A stretch of 64,000 bases of DNA from Rhizobium rosettiformans W3 (GTDB lineage Bacteria; Pseudomonadota; Alphaproteobacteria; Rhizobiales; Rhizobiaceae): positions 1 through 64,000 of the forward strand of contig NZ_STGU01000010.1 of assembly GCF_004912135.1 (NCBI RefSeq). Reading direction: 5' to 3'. The position numbers were made by a program, and so were the translations under genes. The notes under the pieces were generated by a model. That model made no database searches. It had not been told where the DNA came from and was given only the letters and a program-made list of their open reading frames with translations. Of this stretch, positions 54,411-63,216 are shown in pieces (the stretch's first letter is position 1; every line of letters starts with the position of its first letter).

Positions 54411-55456
54411 TGGCAGCACCTGCACGCGTTCTCGTCGTCGACGACAGCCCGACCATGCGTGGCCTGATCACGGCCGTGCTCAGCCAGGATCCTGATGTCA
54501 GCGTCATCGGCCAGGCCGGAGACGCCATGGAGGCTCGCGCGGCGATCAAGCAGCTCAATCCCGATGTCGTGACGCTGGACATCGAGATGCCGAACATGAA
54601 TGGCCTGGAATTCCTGGAAAAGATTATGAAGCTCCGGCCCATGCCGGTGATCATGGTGTCGACCATGACACACCGTGGAGCCGAAGCAACGCTTGCCGCG
54701 CTCGAAATCGGCGCCTTCGACTGTGTTGCCAAGCCCCAGCCCGGCGAGCCCCGCCCGTTCGGCGAACTGGCCGAAAAGGTCAAGGCGGCGGCGCGGTCAC
54801 AGCACCGGCACCAGTCTGCACCGCAGGTCCAGCCTCTGGCCACGGCGCCGGCCGCAGACTTCCGCGTCGGACGCAAGATCGTTGCCATCGGTTCGTCGAC
54901 CGGCGGGGTGGAAGCCCTGATCGCCGTGTTGCAGAAGTTCCCGCGCAATTGCCCCCCGACGGTGATTACGCAGCACATGCCGCCGACCTTCACCAAGAGC
55001 TTTGCCGAACGTCTCAACCGTCTCTGCGCCCCTGTGGTGGAGGAGGCCACGGATGGTGCAAGGCTCGAGATCGGCAAGATCTATCTTGCGCCGGGTGGTG
55101 AGCGGCATCTGCAGGTAGCCAATGCTTCGGCGCCCTGCTGCCGTCTCGTCGAGCGCGCACCGGTCAATGGACACCGCCCCTCGGTGGACGTCCTGTTCGA
55201 CTCGGTGGCCGAACTGGCCGGCCGGAATGCCGTCGGGGTCATCCTGACGGGCATGGGACGCGATGGCGCGTCCGGTTTGCTGAAGATGCGTCATGCCGGT
55301 GCTCGCACCATCGGTCAGAACGAAAAGACCTGTGTGGTCTATGGGATGCCACGAGTCGCCTATGAGCTGGGCGCTGTCGAGCATCAACTGCCTCTCACCT
55401 CCATTGGCGAGGAAATCCTGAAACTCACTGCTGCCCGAAAAGAAGGTATCGAATAA
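54410..55456 (+). CDS. cheB: CheB chemoreceptor methylesterase/deamidase
   Basis: A 348-residue two-domain enzyme. The receiver domain has its phosphorylated Asp in [15 protein letters not shown] near residue 57. The esterase domain starts near 150, with the catalytic Ser in [12 protein letters not shown] near 163, the His in VITQHMPP near 190 and the Asp in [11 protein letters not shown] near 285. It removes methyl groups or deamidates receptors when phosphorylated by CheA. The ATG overlaps the cheR stop by one base and the stop overlaps the cheY2 ATG. The frame is open upstream into cheR but carries no ribosome site. Confidence 0.95.
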   Translation: MAAPARVLVVDDSPTMRGLITAVLSQDPDVSVIGQAGDAMEARAAIKQLNPDVVTLDIEMPNMNGLEFLEKIMKLRPMPVIMVSTMTHRGAEATLAALEIGAFDCVAKPQPGEPRPFGELAEKVKAAARSQHRHQSAPQVQPLATAPAADFRVGRKIVAIGSSTGGVEALIAVLQKFPRNCPPTVITQHMPPTFTKSFAERLNRLCAPVVEEATDGARLEIGKIYLAPGGERHLQVANASAPCCRLVERAPVNGHRPSVDVLFDSVAELAGRNAVGVILTGMGRDGASGLLKMRHAGARTIGQNEKTCVVYGMPRVAYELGAVEHQLPLTSIGEEILKLTAARKEGIE

Positions 55457-55845
55457 TGTCCCTAGCTGAAAAAATCAAAGTTCTGATCGTCGACGATCAG
55501 GTCACAAGTCGCCTGCTGCTCAGCGACGCGCTGACCCAGCTCGGCTTCAAGCAGATCACTGCCGCCGGTGATGGCGAGCAGGGCATGAAGATCATGGAGC
55601 AGCAGCCCCACCACCTGGTCATCTCGGACTTCAACATGCCGAAGATGGATGGTCTGGGTCTTCTGCAGGCCGTGCGCACCAACCCGAACACCAAGAAGGC
55701 GGCCTTCATCATTCTGACGGCGCAGGGTGACCGCGCGCTCGTTCAGAAGGCTGCACAGCTGGGCGCCAACAACGTTCTGGCGAAGCCGTTCACGATCGAG
55801 AAGATGAAGGCGGCCATCGAGGCCGTATTCGGAGCACTAAAATGA
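55456..55845 (+). CDS. cheY2: CheY2 response regulator (motor-binding)
   Basis: A 129-residue receiver domain. The phosphorylated Asp is 58 ([12 protein letters not shown]), the switch Thr is in ILTAQGD near 89 and the Lys is in [10 protein letters not shown] near 110. In S. meliloti CheY2-P slows the flagellar motor and CheY1 is its sink. Start and stop overlap cheB (1 base) and cheD (4 bases), so the four genes are tightly coupled. Confidence 0.93.
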   Translation: MSLAEKIKVLIVDDQVTSRLLLSDALTQLGFKQITAAGDGEQGMKIMEQQPHHLVISDFNMPKMDGLGLLQAVRTNPNTKKAAFIILTAQGDRALVQKAAQLGANNVLAKPFTIEKMKAAIEAVFGALK

Positions 55846-56396
55846 CAGACGACAGTGCGGCGAAGCGCGTCCACATCATTCAAGGGGAGTGGAAGGTCAG
55901 CAAGGACCCGAACGTGGTTCTGTCTACCATCCTCGGTTCGTGTGTTGCCGCCTGTATTCGGGATCCGATTGCAGGAGTGGGTGGCATGAACCACTTCCTC
56001 CTGCCGGGATCGGCGGTACCGGGAGCCGGCGGCGGCGACGCCACCCGCTACGGCGTCCACCTCATGGAGCTCCTGATCAACGGTCTTCTGAAGCAGGGCG
56101 CTCGCAGGGATCGTCTGGAAGCCAAGATCTTCGGCGGCGCCAAGACAATCGCGACATTCTCCAATGTCGGAGAGCAGAATGCCGCCTTCGCTCAGCAGTT
56201 CCTGCGTGACGAAGGCATCAAGGTGGTCGGGTCCTCTACGGGCGGAGAACACGGTCGCAAGCTGGAATTCTGGCCGGTCAGCGGTCGGGCAAGACAGTAT
56301 CCGCTCACGGGCGCAGAAACACAGAAGACGGTCGCGCTGGAGCAGCGTCCGGTCCCTGTGGCAAAGCCGGTGGAAACCTCAATCGAGTTCTTCTAG
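55842..56396 (+). CDS. cheD: CheD receptor glutamine deamidase
   Basis: A 184-residue deamidase. The catalytic Cys and His are in [12 protein letters not shown] near 32 and GMNHFLLPG near 49, with [20 protein letters not shown] near 67. The active-site Thr should sit farther on, in the [14 protein letters not shown] region. CheD converts selected receptor Gln residues to Glu before methylation. The cheT gene starts 14 bases after its stop. Confidence 0.93.
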   Translation: MTDDSAAKRVHIIQGEWKVSKDPNVVLSTILGSCVAACIRDPIAGVGGMNHFLLPGSAVPGAGGGDATRYGVHLMELLINGLLKQGARRDRLEAKIFGGAKTIATFSNVGEQNAAFAQQFLRDEGIKVVGSSTGGEHGRKLEFWPVSGRARQYPLTGAETQKTVALEQRPVPVAKPVETSIEFF

Positions 56397-56409
56397 TACT
56401 GGACATCGG

Positions 56410-56799
56410 ATGCAAAACGAAAACTTGGCGGCAAATCAGGACACTCTGGAAGAGCTTCCGGAAATCCTCATGCGCATCGTCAGCGAGCTTCACGACGTGG
56501 CTTACCTGATCGAGCGCGTGGAACCGCACCTGCTCGAGCTTGGCGGCCCGAAGGTCCTGGAGCATCCGGACAGTCTCAAGGTGTTGCAGGGCATCGACCT
56601 TGCCGTACAGAAGGCCCGTGGACTGGCCGAGTTTGTCGACACCATCACGGCGACCATCCCGCCGGACTGGATGATCGACATGACGACGGCGCTGAGCCTC
56701 GTCAAGCTTGCGGACATGCAGAAGGCCCTGGGGGCAGGTCTTCGTCATGGCCATTCCCAACCGCTTGTAAAGGCGGCTGGCGACTTCGATTTCTTCTGA
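56410..56799 (+). CDS. cheT: CheT chemotaxis protein
   Basis: A 129-residue, mostly helical protein (LEELPEILMRIVSELHDVAYLIERVEPHL and DSLKVLQGIDLAVQKARGLAEF regions) without a membrane segment. Position and shape match CheT (formerly orf10), the last gene of the Sinorhizobium meliloti che operon. As I recall it, recent work ties CheT to signal termination and adaptation through CheY and CheR. A CATCGG spacer lies between the cheD stop and its ATG; there is no strong ribosome site. A short hairpin (CCGTCC at 56800, GGACGG at 56811) without a T-run follows. Confidence 0.85.
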   Translation: MQNENLAANQDTLEELPEILMRIVSELHDVAYLIERVEPHLLELGGPKVLEHPDSLKVLQGIDLAVQKARGLAEFVDTITATIPPDWMIDMTTALSLVKLADMQKALGAGLRHGHSQPLVKAAGDFDFF

Positions 56800-56960
56800 C
56801 CGTCCCTCAAGGACGGTAGGGCCGCAAGTCTTCCATTTTGCGATGAGCCGAAATGAATTCGGCTTTCCCGCCTCGCGAAACGTTCGCACAAGTTTCGATT
56901 TCTATTGTCGCGCCAAGGGCAAAAACGCCCAGACCCTTCTTGTAGATGGTGCGAGACAGA

Positions 56961-58655
56961 ATGAATCTGTTAAATCAATTACTTCAGATACCAAAAAATT
57001 TGGCGGCGATGGGTCAGGCGAAGCTTTTTGCCATGGCCGGCGTGGCCGTTGTCTCCTTTGCAATCATCATTGCCGGCGCCCTCTACGTCAACAAACCCTC
57101 CTACGAGACCCTTTATGTCGGCCTGGAACCCGTTGATCTGAACCAGATCAGCATCGCGCTGGCCGAATCTGGCATCGATTTCGAAACCGGTGCCGATGGT
57201 CAGAGCATCAGTGTGCGCGCCGGCATGACCGGCAAGGCGCGCCTTCTGCTCGCCGAGCGCGGCCTGCCCAACAGCGCCAATGCCGGCTACGAACTTTTCG
57301 ACAATGTGGGGTCTCTGGGTCTGACCTCGTTCATGCAGGAAGTCACCCGCGTCCGAGCTCTGGAAGGTGAAGTCGCACGCACCATCCAGCAGATCTCCGG
57401 CATCGCGGCTGCACGCGTTCACATCGTCATGCCCGACATCGGCAATTTCCGCCGAGGGGAGCAAAAGCCGACAGCCTCCGTCATGATCCGCGCTTCCTCG
57501 GATGCCGGCCGCAAGGCCGCCGCATCCATTCGGCAGTTGGTCGCATCCTCCGTCCCGGGTCTGGACGTCGAGGACGTGACGATTCTCGATTCCACCGGAC
57601 AGCTGCTGGCGGCCGGCGATGAATCGGGCGGCGAAGCCACCCGTTCGCTCGGCGTCGTCCAGTCGGTCCAGCGCGAGATCGAAACCAATATCGACAAGGC
57701 ACTCGCCCCATTCCTCGGAATGGACAACTTCCGCTCCAGCGTCACCGCCCAGATCAACACCGACAGCCAGCAGATCCAGGAAACCATCTACGATCCGGAA
57801 TCGCGCGTCGAGCGTTCGGTCCGGGTGACCAAGGAGCAGCAGAAGTCGCTGCAGCGCCAGTCCGATACGGCAGCCACCGTCGAGCAGAACATCCCTCAGG
57901 CGGCTCCGGAGTCCGGCGGCGCTGGTCCTGAGTCCTCCGACGAGCAGGACAAGAAGGAAGAGCAGACCAACTACGAGATCAACAGCAAGACGGTTGCCAC
58001 GGTCAAGAACAGCTTCACCGTCGAGAAACTGTCCGTCGCTGTCGTTGTCAACCGTGGCCGCATCGCCAAGATGGTCGGCGAGCCCGTCGACGAGGCCAAG
58101 ATCGATGCCTATCTCGCCGAGATGCAGAAGATCGTCAGCTCGGCTGCCGGCCTCGACGCAGACCGCGGCGACGTGGTCACCCTCACGGCCATGGACTTCC
58201 TCGAGAACCAGCTGCTCGAACAATCCGCGACCGGCCCGGGCTTCATGGAGATCCTGAGCCGCAACATCGGCGGCATCATCAACTCGCTGGCCTTCGTTGC
58301 CGTTGCCTTCCTGATCGTCTGGATGGGTATCCGTCCGATGATCCGCACCGCAGGTGGCGGCGCGGCAGATACGGCTCTCGCCGGCGGCATCGGGGAGCAG
58401 GCAGCCGGTCTCGAACTGCCCGATTTTTCGCCGGCCCTCGGTGGTGGTGCGGGCGGCGGCCTCATGGAAGGTTTCGGCTCGGACTTCGGCTTCGACTCGA
58501 CCGACGACCTCCTCACCATGGACGACGACCCGAACGGCGGCTTCAACCGCCGGGTCAAGGAAGGACCGGAACGGCGTCTCTCGCGCATGGTGGAAATCTC
58601 CGAAGAGCGTGCCGCCAAGATCCTTCGCAAATGGGCTGTGGACAACGCCGCCTGA
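56961..58655 (+). CDS. fliF: flagellar MS-ring protein FliF
   Basis: A 564-residue inner-membrane ring protein. Helix 1 is at about residues 22-44 (LFAMAGVAVVSFAIIIAGALY). The periplasmic YscJ-like ring domains follow, with ETLYVGLEPVDLNQI near 52 and ARVHIVMPDIGNF near 153. A Ser/Gly-rich ring-collar segment lies near 290-350. Helix 2 is near 435-455 (GGIINSLAFVAVAFLIVWMG). The cytoplasmic FliG-binding tail ends in SRMVEISEERAAKILRKWA. It begins 160 bases after cheT, so it may have its own promoter in the gap. The preceding in-frame ATG at 56946 is also possible. Confidence 0.93.
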   Translation: MNLLNQLLQIPKNLAAMGQAKLFAMAGVAVVSFAIIIAGALYVNKPSYETLYVGLEPVDLNQISIALAESGIDFETGADGQSISVRAGMTGKARLLLAERGLPNSANAGYELFDNVGSLGLTSFMQEVTRVRALEGEVARTIQQISGIAAARVHIVMPDIGNFRRGEQKPTASVMIRASSDAGRKAAASIRQLVASSVPGLDVEDVTILDSTGQLLAAGDESGGEATRSLGVVQSVQREIETNIDKALAPFLGMDNFRSSVTAQINTDSQQIQETIYDPESRVERSVRVTKEQQKSLQRQSDTAATVEQNIPQAAPESGGAGPESSDEQDKKEEQTNYEINSKTVATVKNSFTVEKLSVAVVVNRGRIAKMVGEPVDEAKIDAYLAEMQKIVSSAAGLDADRGDVVTLTAMDFLENQLLEQSATGPGFMEILSRNIGGIINSLAFVAVAFLIVWMGIRPMIRTAGGGAADTALAGGIGEQAAGLELPDFSPALGGGAGGGLMEGFGSDFGFDSTDDLLTMDDDPNGGFNRRVKEGPERRLSRMVEISEERAAKILRKWAVDNAA

Positions 58656-58677
58656 TCAGCAAGAAGAAACCAGCACC

Positions 58678-58703
58678 AACCGCGCCCCCTGGGCGCGGTT
58701 TTG
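58678..58703 (+). terminator. intrinsic terminator after fliF
   Basis: AACCGCGCCC (58678-58687), loop CCT, GGGCGCGGTT (58691-58700), then TTTG. The perfect 10-base stem is strong and the T-run is short. It should end the che-fliF transcript and separate it from visN. Confidence 0.75.
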
Positions 58704-58705
58704 CA

Positions 58706-58735
58706 TTGTAATCCCTTTGTCATGCGGGATTGCAA
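58706..58735. promoter_or_regulatory. inverted repeat upstream of visN (candidate operator)
   Basis: TTGTAATCCC at 58706-58715 and GGGATTGCAA at 58726-58735 are inverted copies matching in 9 of 10 positions, with a 10-base spacer, so the arm centres are two helical turns apart. This is the geometry of a dimeric regulator site. It lies about 190 bases ahead of the visN start codon. Confidence 0.45.
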
Positions 58736-58925
58736 CATCGCCTTGAGGCGCGCATGCTTATCGCTGGCCAAGAATACCGCAAACGCCTGTGACCTTTGCC
58801 ACTTTATATTTTACAGTGAACATGATTCGGTACCTTGAGATTGCGAAGCCTGCGTGAGTCGGCCGTGATCTCTCGTAGCGAAGGCCGCGAGAATGCAAGG
58901 CTGTCACTTCAAAGGGGCACGTTGA

Positions 58926-59675
58926 ATGGATGCCGAGCTGACAACAGAGGGCCAGGAGGGGCGGGCCCGCGGGGCTGTTCCCGCGGAACCTCTGCAGAAA
59001 GGCTCTCCGTCGAAAGACGCACTGATCCGTAAGCTGGCAACGCCAGGGCTTTCGGGCGACATGGGGCAATGCCTGCGGGTTCTCTGTGACTATGTCGGTG
59101 CATCTCATCACCTTCTGGCGCGCTATGACCTCGTGCAGGAAGAAGGTCTCGACTTCGTGGTCGCCGCCGACTGGCCCTTCGATCTCGTCCGCCGGCTCGA
59201 GAGTGAGCTTGCCACCAGCTATTCCCAATCGACCGAGCTTGAGAAATGCCTTTCGGTCCTGCAGCCGAAATATGCGATCCTGCCGGATGATGCGCATGTT
59301 CCTCTGGGCATCAGCCGCCAGTATTGCACCGTCACCCTCAATGTCGGGCGCACACGCCTTGCCCTGATGCTGCTGTTTCCGCAGGACTACGTGCTGTCGC
59401 CGGAGCGGCTTCGTGAGGTCGGTCTGCTTGCGGGTTATGCGTTAAGCCTGTCGACGAGCAAGGCACACAAGAGCGATCGGGATTTCGATCTGACCGATCG
59501 CGAGCTCGAATGCCTGTTCTGGATTGCCGAAGGCAAGACGAGCGACGAAATCGCGACGATCCTTGGCATCTCGCGCAACACCATCAACAACTACATCACG
59601 AGCGTCATGCGCAAGACGGCGACGAAGACCCGCTCGGAAGCGATCGCTTACGCGGTCCGTAACAATCTGGTCTGA
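58926..59675 (+). CDS. visN: VisN, LuxR-type master regulator of motility
   Basis: A 249-residue regulator with an N-terminal autoinducer-binding-like sensor domain (about 30-170) and a C-terminal LuxR/GerE helix-turn-helix (LTDRELECLFWIAEGKTSDE then ISRNTINNYITSVMRKTATK) near 180-230. VisN and VisR form the heterodimer at the top of the rhizobial flagellar cascade, acting through rem. The gene is 10 bases upstream of visR. The upstream gap of 270 bases contains an inverted repeat. An ATG at 58926 is used; the ribosome site AAAGGGGCACG is fair. Confidence 0.92.
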   Translation: MDAELTTEGQEGRARGAVPAEPLQKGSPSKDALIRKLATPGLSGDMGQCLRVLCDYVGASHHLLARYDLVQEEGLDFVVAADWPFDLVRRLESELATSYSQSTELEKCLSVLQPKYAILPDDAHVPLGISRQYCTVTLNVGRTRLALMLLFPQDYVLSPERLREVGLLAGYALSLSTSKAHKSDRDFDLTDRELECLFWIAEGKTSDEIATILGISRNTINNYITSVMRKTATKTRSEAIAYAVRNNLV

Positions 59676-59685
59676 GGGAGCAGGA

Positions 59686-60435
59686 ATGGCCACAAATACG
59701 AGACCAGGCGGAGCCATCCTCGAAGATGCGGCTTGGTCCGGCCAGCGCCCCGTTACATCCCGCTCGGACGTCTTCCCGAAGCTGATGTCGCTGCAGCGGT
59801 CGCTGAATGCCCGCGGCTTCGCTGCATTCCGCGTCGGCGGCGCGAGCCTGCCGCACAAGCGGCGCCTGGACCCGGAATTCGAGAACTGGAGCAGCGGCCT
59901 CAGCAGCGGACGGGATGCCTTCGTCGCCGCCTATGGCGATGTGCTGCTGTCGCATATCGAAACCTCGACGCTGCCGATCCTCTGGAGCGCGGAGGAAAAG
60001 ACGAGCTTCCTCGACGCCTCCGACTTCACGCCCTTCGCGCTGCAGCTCGAAGAGCGGTTGCTGCCCTATTCAGGGATCGCATTTCCGGTTCGGCTGGGTG
60101 CCGTCGGCAATGGCTATGTCGTCTTCCCAACCCTTGGCGGCGCCGATCTCCCGGGCGAACTGATCCTCGCGGTGCACAGCCGCTGCTACAAGGTCATGAC
60201 GGATATCCTGTCGCTCGACGAGCGAAAGGCGGCTCCGTCCGAGACGCTGAGCGAACGCGAGATAGCCTGTCTGCAGCTTGCGGGAGACGGCCGGATCAGT
60301 GAAGAAATCGCCGAGCGCCTGGGCCTGTCGGTTCACACCGTCAATGCCTATCTCGGCTCGGCTACGATCAAGCTCGATTCGGTGAACCGCATCCAGGCGA
60401 TCGCCAAGGCGATCCGCCTCGGCTACATCACCTGA
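59686..60435 (+). CDS. visR: VisR, LuxR-type master regulator of motility
   Basis: A 249-residue partner of VisN. It has a sensor-like N-terminal domain (FRVGGASLPHKRRLDPEFENW, SLSSGRDAF-like helices) and a LuxR helix-turn-helix near 182-235 (LSEREIACLQLAGDGRISEE then LGLSVHTVNAYLGSATIKLD). GGGAGCAGGA precedes ATG 59686. The order visN-visR is conserved in rhizobia. It converges with the leftward flagellar genes, whose nearest stop is 8 bases away. Confidence 0.92.
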   Translation: MATNTRPGGAILEDAAWSGQRPVTSRSDVFPKLMSLQRSLNARGFAAFRVGGASLPHKRRLDPEFENWSSGLSSGRDAFVAAYGDVLLSHIETSTLPILWSAEEKTSFLDASDFTPFALQLEERLLPYSGIAFPVRLGAVGNGYVVFPTLGGADLPGELILAVHSRCYKVMTDILSLDERKAAPSETLSEREIACLQLAGDGRISEEIAERLGLSVHTVNAYLGSATIKLDSVNRIQAIAKAIRLGYIT

Positions 60436-60442
60436 CGCCTCT

Positions 60443-60883
60443 TCAGCCGTAAAGCGGGGACGCCTGTCCCTTGACGAAGCGCGCCTCCTGCAGGCGCTCT
60501 CCGAGCATCCGGGTGTTGGTGTCCGGGTCGCCCGAGGAATCGTGGAACGCAATGTGCTTGATGTCGAGCCCGGCGTGCTCGCTGGTCAGCGTCAGCTGCG
60601 AGTAGATGGTGATGCCCCGCGGCTTGATTTCGAGATCGAGAACGATCTCCGGCGGACCGCCCCATTCGAGGCGGTAGTCACCACCGGCACCGAAGACGAC
60701 CGTGCCAGGGTGGAAATAGAGTTCGGCTGCGGACGAAACGAGGTCCGAGAGATTTCCGTAAAGTTCAAAACGCAGAAGTGAAATGAGGTCGGCAGCGTCG
60801 AGAAGGCGCAATTCGCTCGCGACGGGGCTGATAGCCTCTGCCACGATGCGTTCACGCTGGTTGGTATAGGAGCACTTCTTCAT
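60443..60883 (-). CDS. uncharacterised protein of the flagellar gene cluster (146 aa)
   Basis: A 146-residue soluble protein without signal peptide or membrane helix. It starts with a helical half (NQRERIVAEAISPVASELRL, LISLLRFELYGNLSDLVSS) and ends in a beta-rich half (VVFGAGGDYRLEWGGPPEIV, RGITIYSQLTLTSEHAGLDI). No recognised domain was seen. It lies 5 bases after flhB on the same strand, as the last gene of the leftward flagellar unit. A motility-related protein of similar size occupies this place in other rhizobia, to my memory. Its close coupling suggests an export- or switch-related role. Confidence 0.8.
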   Translation of the reverse strand: MKKCSYTNQRERIVAEAISPVASELRLLDAADLISLLRFELYGNLSDLVSSAAELYFHPGTVVFGAGGDYRLEWGGPPEIVLDLEIKPRGITIYSQLTLTSEHAGLDIKHIAFHDSSGDPDTNTRMLGERLQEARFVKGQASPLYG

Positions 60884-60888
60884 CGGGC

Positions 60889-61971
60889 CTAGCGTATCCG
60901 TCTCTTGGGGGCCTTGGACGCATAGACCCGGTGCACGAGCTCTGCGACTGCCTTGTAAAATACTGACGGAATGACGCTATCCACCGAGACTTGCGCAAAC
61001 ATGGAGCGGGCGAGCGGCGGATCCTCAAAAATGGGGATATCGTTTTCCCGGGCGATCTCGCGGATCTTGAGCGCCACGAGGTCCTGCCCCTTCGCAACCA
61101 CCACCGGCGCCTCGTTTTCCTCGCGCACGTAACGCAGGGCCACCGCATAGTGGGTCGGATTGGTGATGACGAGAGTGGCGCGCGGAACGCTGGCAATCAT
61201 GCGCTTGCGCGCGCGGTCGCGGGCAATCGATCTCTGGCGAGCCTTGACGATCGGGTCACCCTGCGCCTGCTTGTATTCTTCCTTGACCTCCTGCTTGGTC
61301 ATGCGCAGCTGTTCATACCAGTGGTAGCGCGTCCAGAAGACGTCCACGGCGGCCAGCAACGCGGTCGCCATCACCACGATGATCATCATCTTGTTCAGGA
61401 TCTGGGAGAACTTGACGAAGATGACCTGCGGGTCGGAGAACATCGTGTCGATGATGCCGAAATAATCGCTCTTCAGGGCGAAGACCATGATGACGGAGAG
61501 CACCACGATCTTGAAGATCGACTTGGCGAACTCCACCATGCCCTGGCTACTGAAGATCCGCTTCCAGCCCTTGAACAGCGAGATGCGATTGAGCTGCGGC
61601 CTGATTCGCTCCAGAACGAAATAGGGCATGTGCTGCGCGACATTGGCTGCCACGCCGAGCATGATCAGCATGATCAGCATGGGCGCGAGAAAGGCGCCGA
61701 TCTCCCAGGCGAGATGCGTGAAGAGTGAGACCACGTCGACGGCCGTCCCGAGATACCATTGGTCGGGGCGCTCGAAGATGTCCTTCAGCGACTGGCCGAG
61801 ACGGGCGATGGCATTCGGCAGGAAAAAGACGGCATAAAGATAGAAACCGAGAGCCGTCGCGAACAGCGGCGCCTCGCGCGAGGTCGGCACATTGCCCTTC
61901 TCCAGAGCGTCCCGAAGCTTTTTCTCGGTCGGGTCTTCTGTCTTACTGTCTTCGTCGTCATCTTCGGCCAT
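60889..61971 (-). CDS. flhB: flagellar type III export switch protein FlhB
   Basis: A 360-residue export-gate protein. Its N-terminal [20 protein letters not shown] motif at 11-30 is the classical start, followed by four membrane helices (about 32-215). The cytoplasmic tail holds the self-cleaving NPTH in [15 protein letters not shown] near 267-281, where cleavage switches export from hook to filament proteins. It is 5 bases upstream of the uncharacterised gene. The 179-base gap to fliG contains a strong hairpin. Confidence 0.95.
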   Translation of the reverse strand: MAEDDDEDSKTEDPTEKKLRDALEKGNVPTSREAPLFATALGFYLYAVFFLPNAIARLGQSLKDIFERPDQWYLGTAVDVVSLFTHLAWEIGAFLAPMLIMLIMLGVAANVAQHMPYFVLERIRPQLNRISLFKGWKRIFSSQGMVEFAKSIFKIVVLSVIMVFALKSDYFGIIDTMFSDPQVIFVKFSQILNKMMIIVVMATALLAAVDVFWTRYHWYEQLRMTKQEVKEEYKQAQGDPIVKARQRSIARDRARKRMIASVPRATLVITNPTHYAVALRYVREENEAPVVVAKGQDLVALKIREIARENDIPIFEDPPLARSMFAQVSVDSVIPSVFYKAVAELVHRVYASKAPKRRIR

Positions 61972-62085
61972 GACCGCTGCCCTTCCGGAAGGCGTGCATC
62001 AGGTGGAGCGAACCCCTGCCTGATCCAGGCGCCGACACCGCATGCCGACGGCTTGCCGGGTCATTCCCGGTTGGATGAACGTAAA

Positions 62086-62116
62086 CACCCGCCGATTGCG
62101 CATCAATCGGCGGGTG
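62086..62116 (-). other. strong hairpin between fliG and flhB
   Basis: CACCCGCCGATTG (62086-62098), a 5-base loop, and CAATCGGCGGGTG (62104-62116) form a perfect 13-base stem in the 179-base spacer. On the transcribed (minus) strand only TTT follows, so it is at most a weak terminator. It may attenuate or protect the mRNA between fliG and flhB. A smaller CCGGG/CCCGG hairpin lies near 62056-62070. Confidence 0.6.
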
Positions 62117-62150
62117 ATGAAAAGCTGCCGGTTTTCAACAGAGGTGACCG

Positions 62151-63188
62151 TCAGGCCGCCTGAGTTTCGCCTTCGGTATCCTTCAGCTGGATCTGACCGG
62201 CATTGGCCAGGCGGATAGCTTCCTGCGCGACCGCGCGACGGGCGATCGCGATCTCGCGCGGATTGATGCCGGCGGTGCCGGCCTGCAGGTCCGATTCGAT
62301 CATGCGGCGGGAGCGCGGGCTGATCGAGGCCAGCACGCATTCCTTGATCTCCGCACTGGCGCCACGCAGCGCCATGGTGAGGATTTCGCCGGAGATGTCG
62401 TTGAGCAGCAGCACGCGGCTGCGCTGCGGCATGGCCAGGAGATCCTCGAAGAGGAAGATCTTCGGACGAACCTTGTTGACCGATTCCTTGCTGATCGATT
62501 CGAGCGACTGGAGCAGGGTGTCGACTTCCGGCTTCTCGAGTTCATTCATCAGTTCCGCAACCTTGGCCGAACCCGTCGAATTCTTCTCGGCATCGATTTC
62601 GGCGATCAGATCATGCACCCGGTTCTCGATGATCTGCGCAGCCTTCGGGCTGACATTCTTCAGGTTGACCGTACGGTTCATGATGTCGGCGCGACGGCTT
62701 TCCGGCAGCTTCAGGAGAACCTTGGCACCGAAGGACGAGGGCAGCATGGAGAGGATATAGGCAACCGTCTGCGGATGCTCGCGCATCAGGAAGCGTGCGA
62801 TGAAGTCAGGATCTGCATCCTGCAGGCGGTCCCAGATGGAGGCTTCATAGGCCTGGAAGGCGGTGCGACGCCCCAGGAGACCATCGACTTCTTCCGGCGT
62901 CAGGCCTTCCTCGAGAATGCTCTCGATGGCCTTCGCATTGTCCATCAGGCCGGCGCCCTCGGTGAAGAGGTCCTCGAACTCGTTGACCAGTTCGGTCAGC
63001 TCATCCGGCGGAATGGTGCGAAGGGTCTGTGCAGACGCGATGATCGTCTGCAGCTCGGCCTGCGTGAAGTATTTGAGCAGCTTTCCGGCGACACCCTTTC
63101 CCATGGCCAGCAGCACGGCAGCTGCCTTATCGGCTTGGGAGAGGGGTTTTCCGGTTAAGGGGCCGCCAAAATCGTCAAAGTCCATCAT
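62151..63188 (-). CDS. fliG: flagellar motor switch protein FliG
   Basis: A 345-residue C-ring protein. The N-domain has LSQADKAAAVLLAMGKGVAG near 18-37 and a FliF-binding surface. The middle EHPQTVAYILSMLPSSFGAKV near 134-154 carries the EHPQ motif, and the C-terminal torque helix includes SRRMIESDLQAG near 310. It couples MotA force to rotor rotation. It is the third gene of the leftward fliM-fliN-fliG-flhB order. The spacer to fliN is 28 bases. Confidence 0.95.
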   Translation of the reverse strand: MMDFDDFGGPLTGKPLSQADKAAAVLLAMGKGVAGKLLKYFTQAELQTIIASAQTLRTIPPDELTELVNEFEDLFTEGAGLMDNAKAIESILEEGLTPEEVDGLLGRRTAFQAYEASIWDRLQDADPDFIARFLMREHPQTVAYILSMLPSSFGAKVLLKLPESRRADIMNRTVNLKNVSPKAAQIIENRVHDLIAEIDAEKNSTGSAKVAELMNELEKPEVDTLLQSLESISKESVNKVRPKIFLFEDLLAMPQRSRVLLLNDISGEILTMALRGASAEIKECVLASISPRSRRMIESDLQAGTAGINPREIAIARRAVAQEAIRLANAGQIQLKDTEGETQAA

Positions 63189-63216
63189 GGTCTTGTCCTC
63201 TCTGGCCCGTCATGGG

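Noticed and set aside
56800-56816. Terminator after cheT
   Set aside because: The stem CCGTCC/GGACGG is short and no T-run follows, so I noted it only inside the cheT entry.
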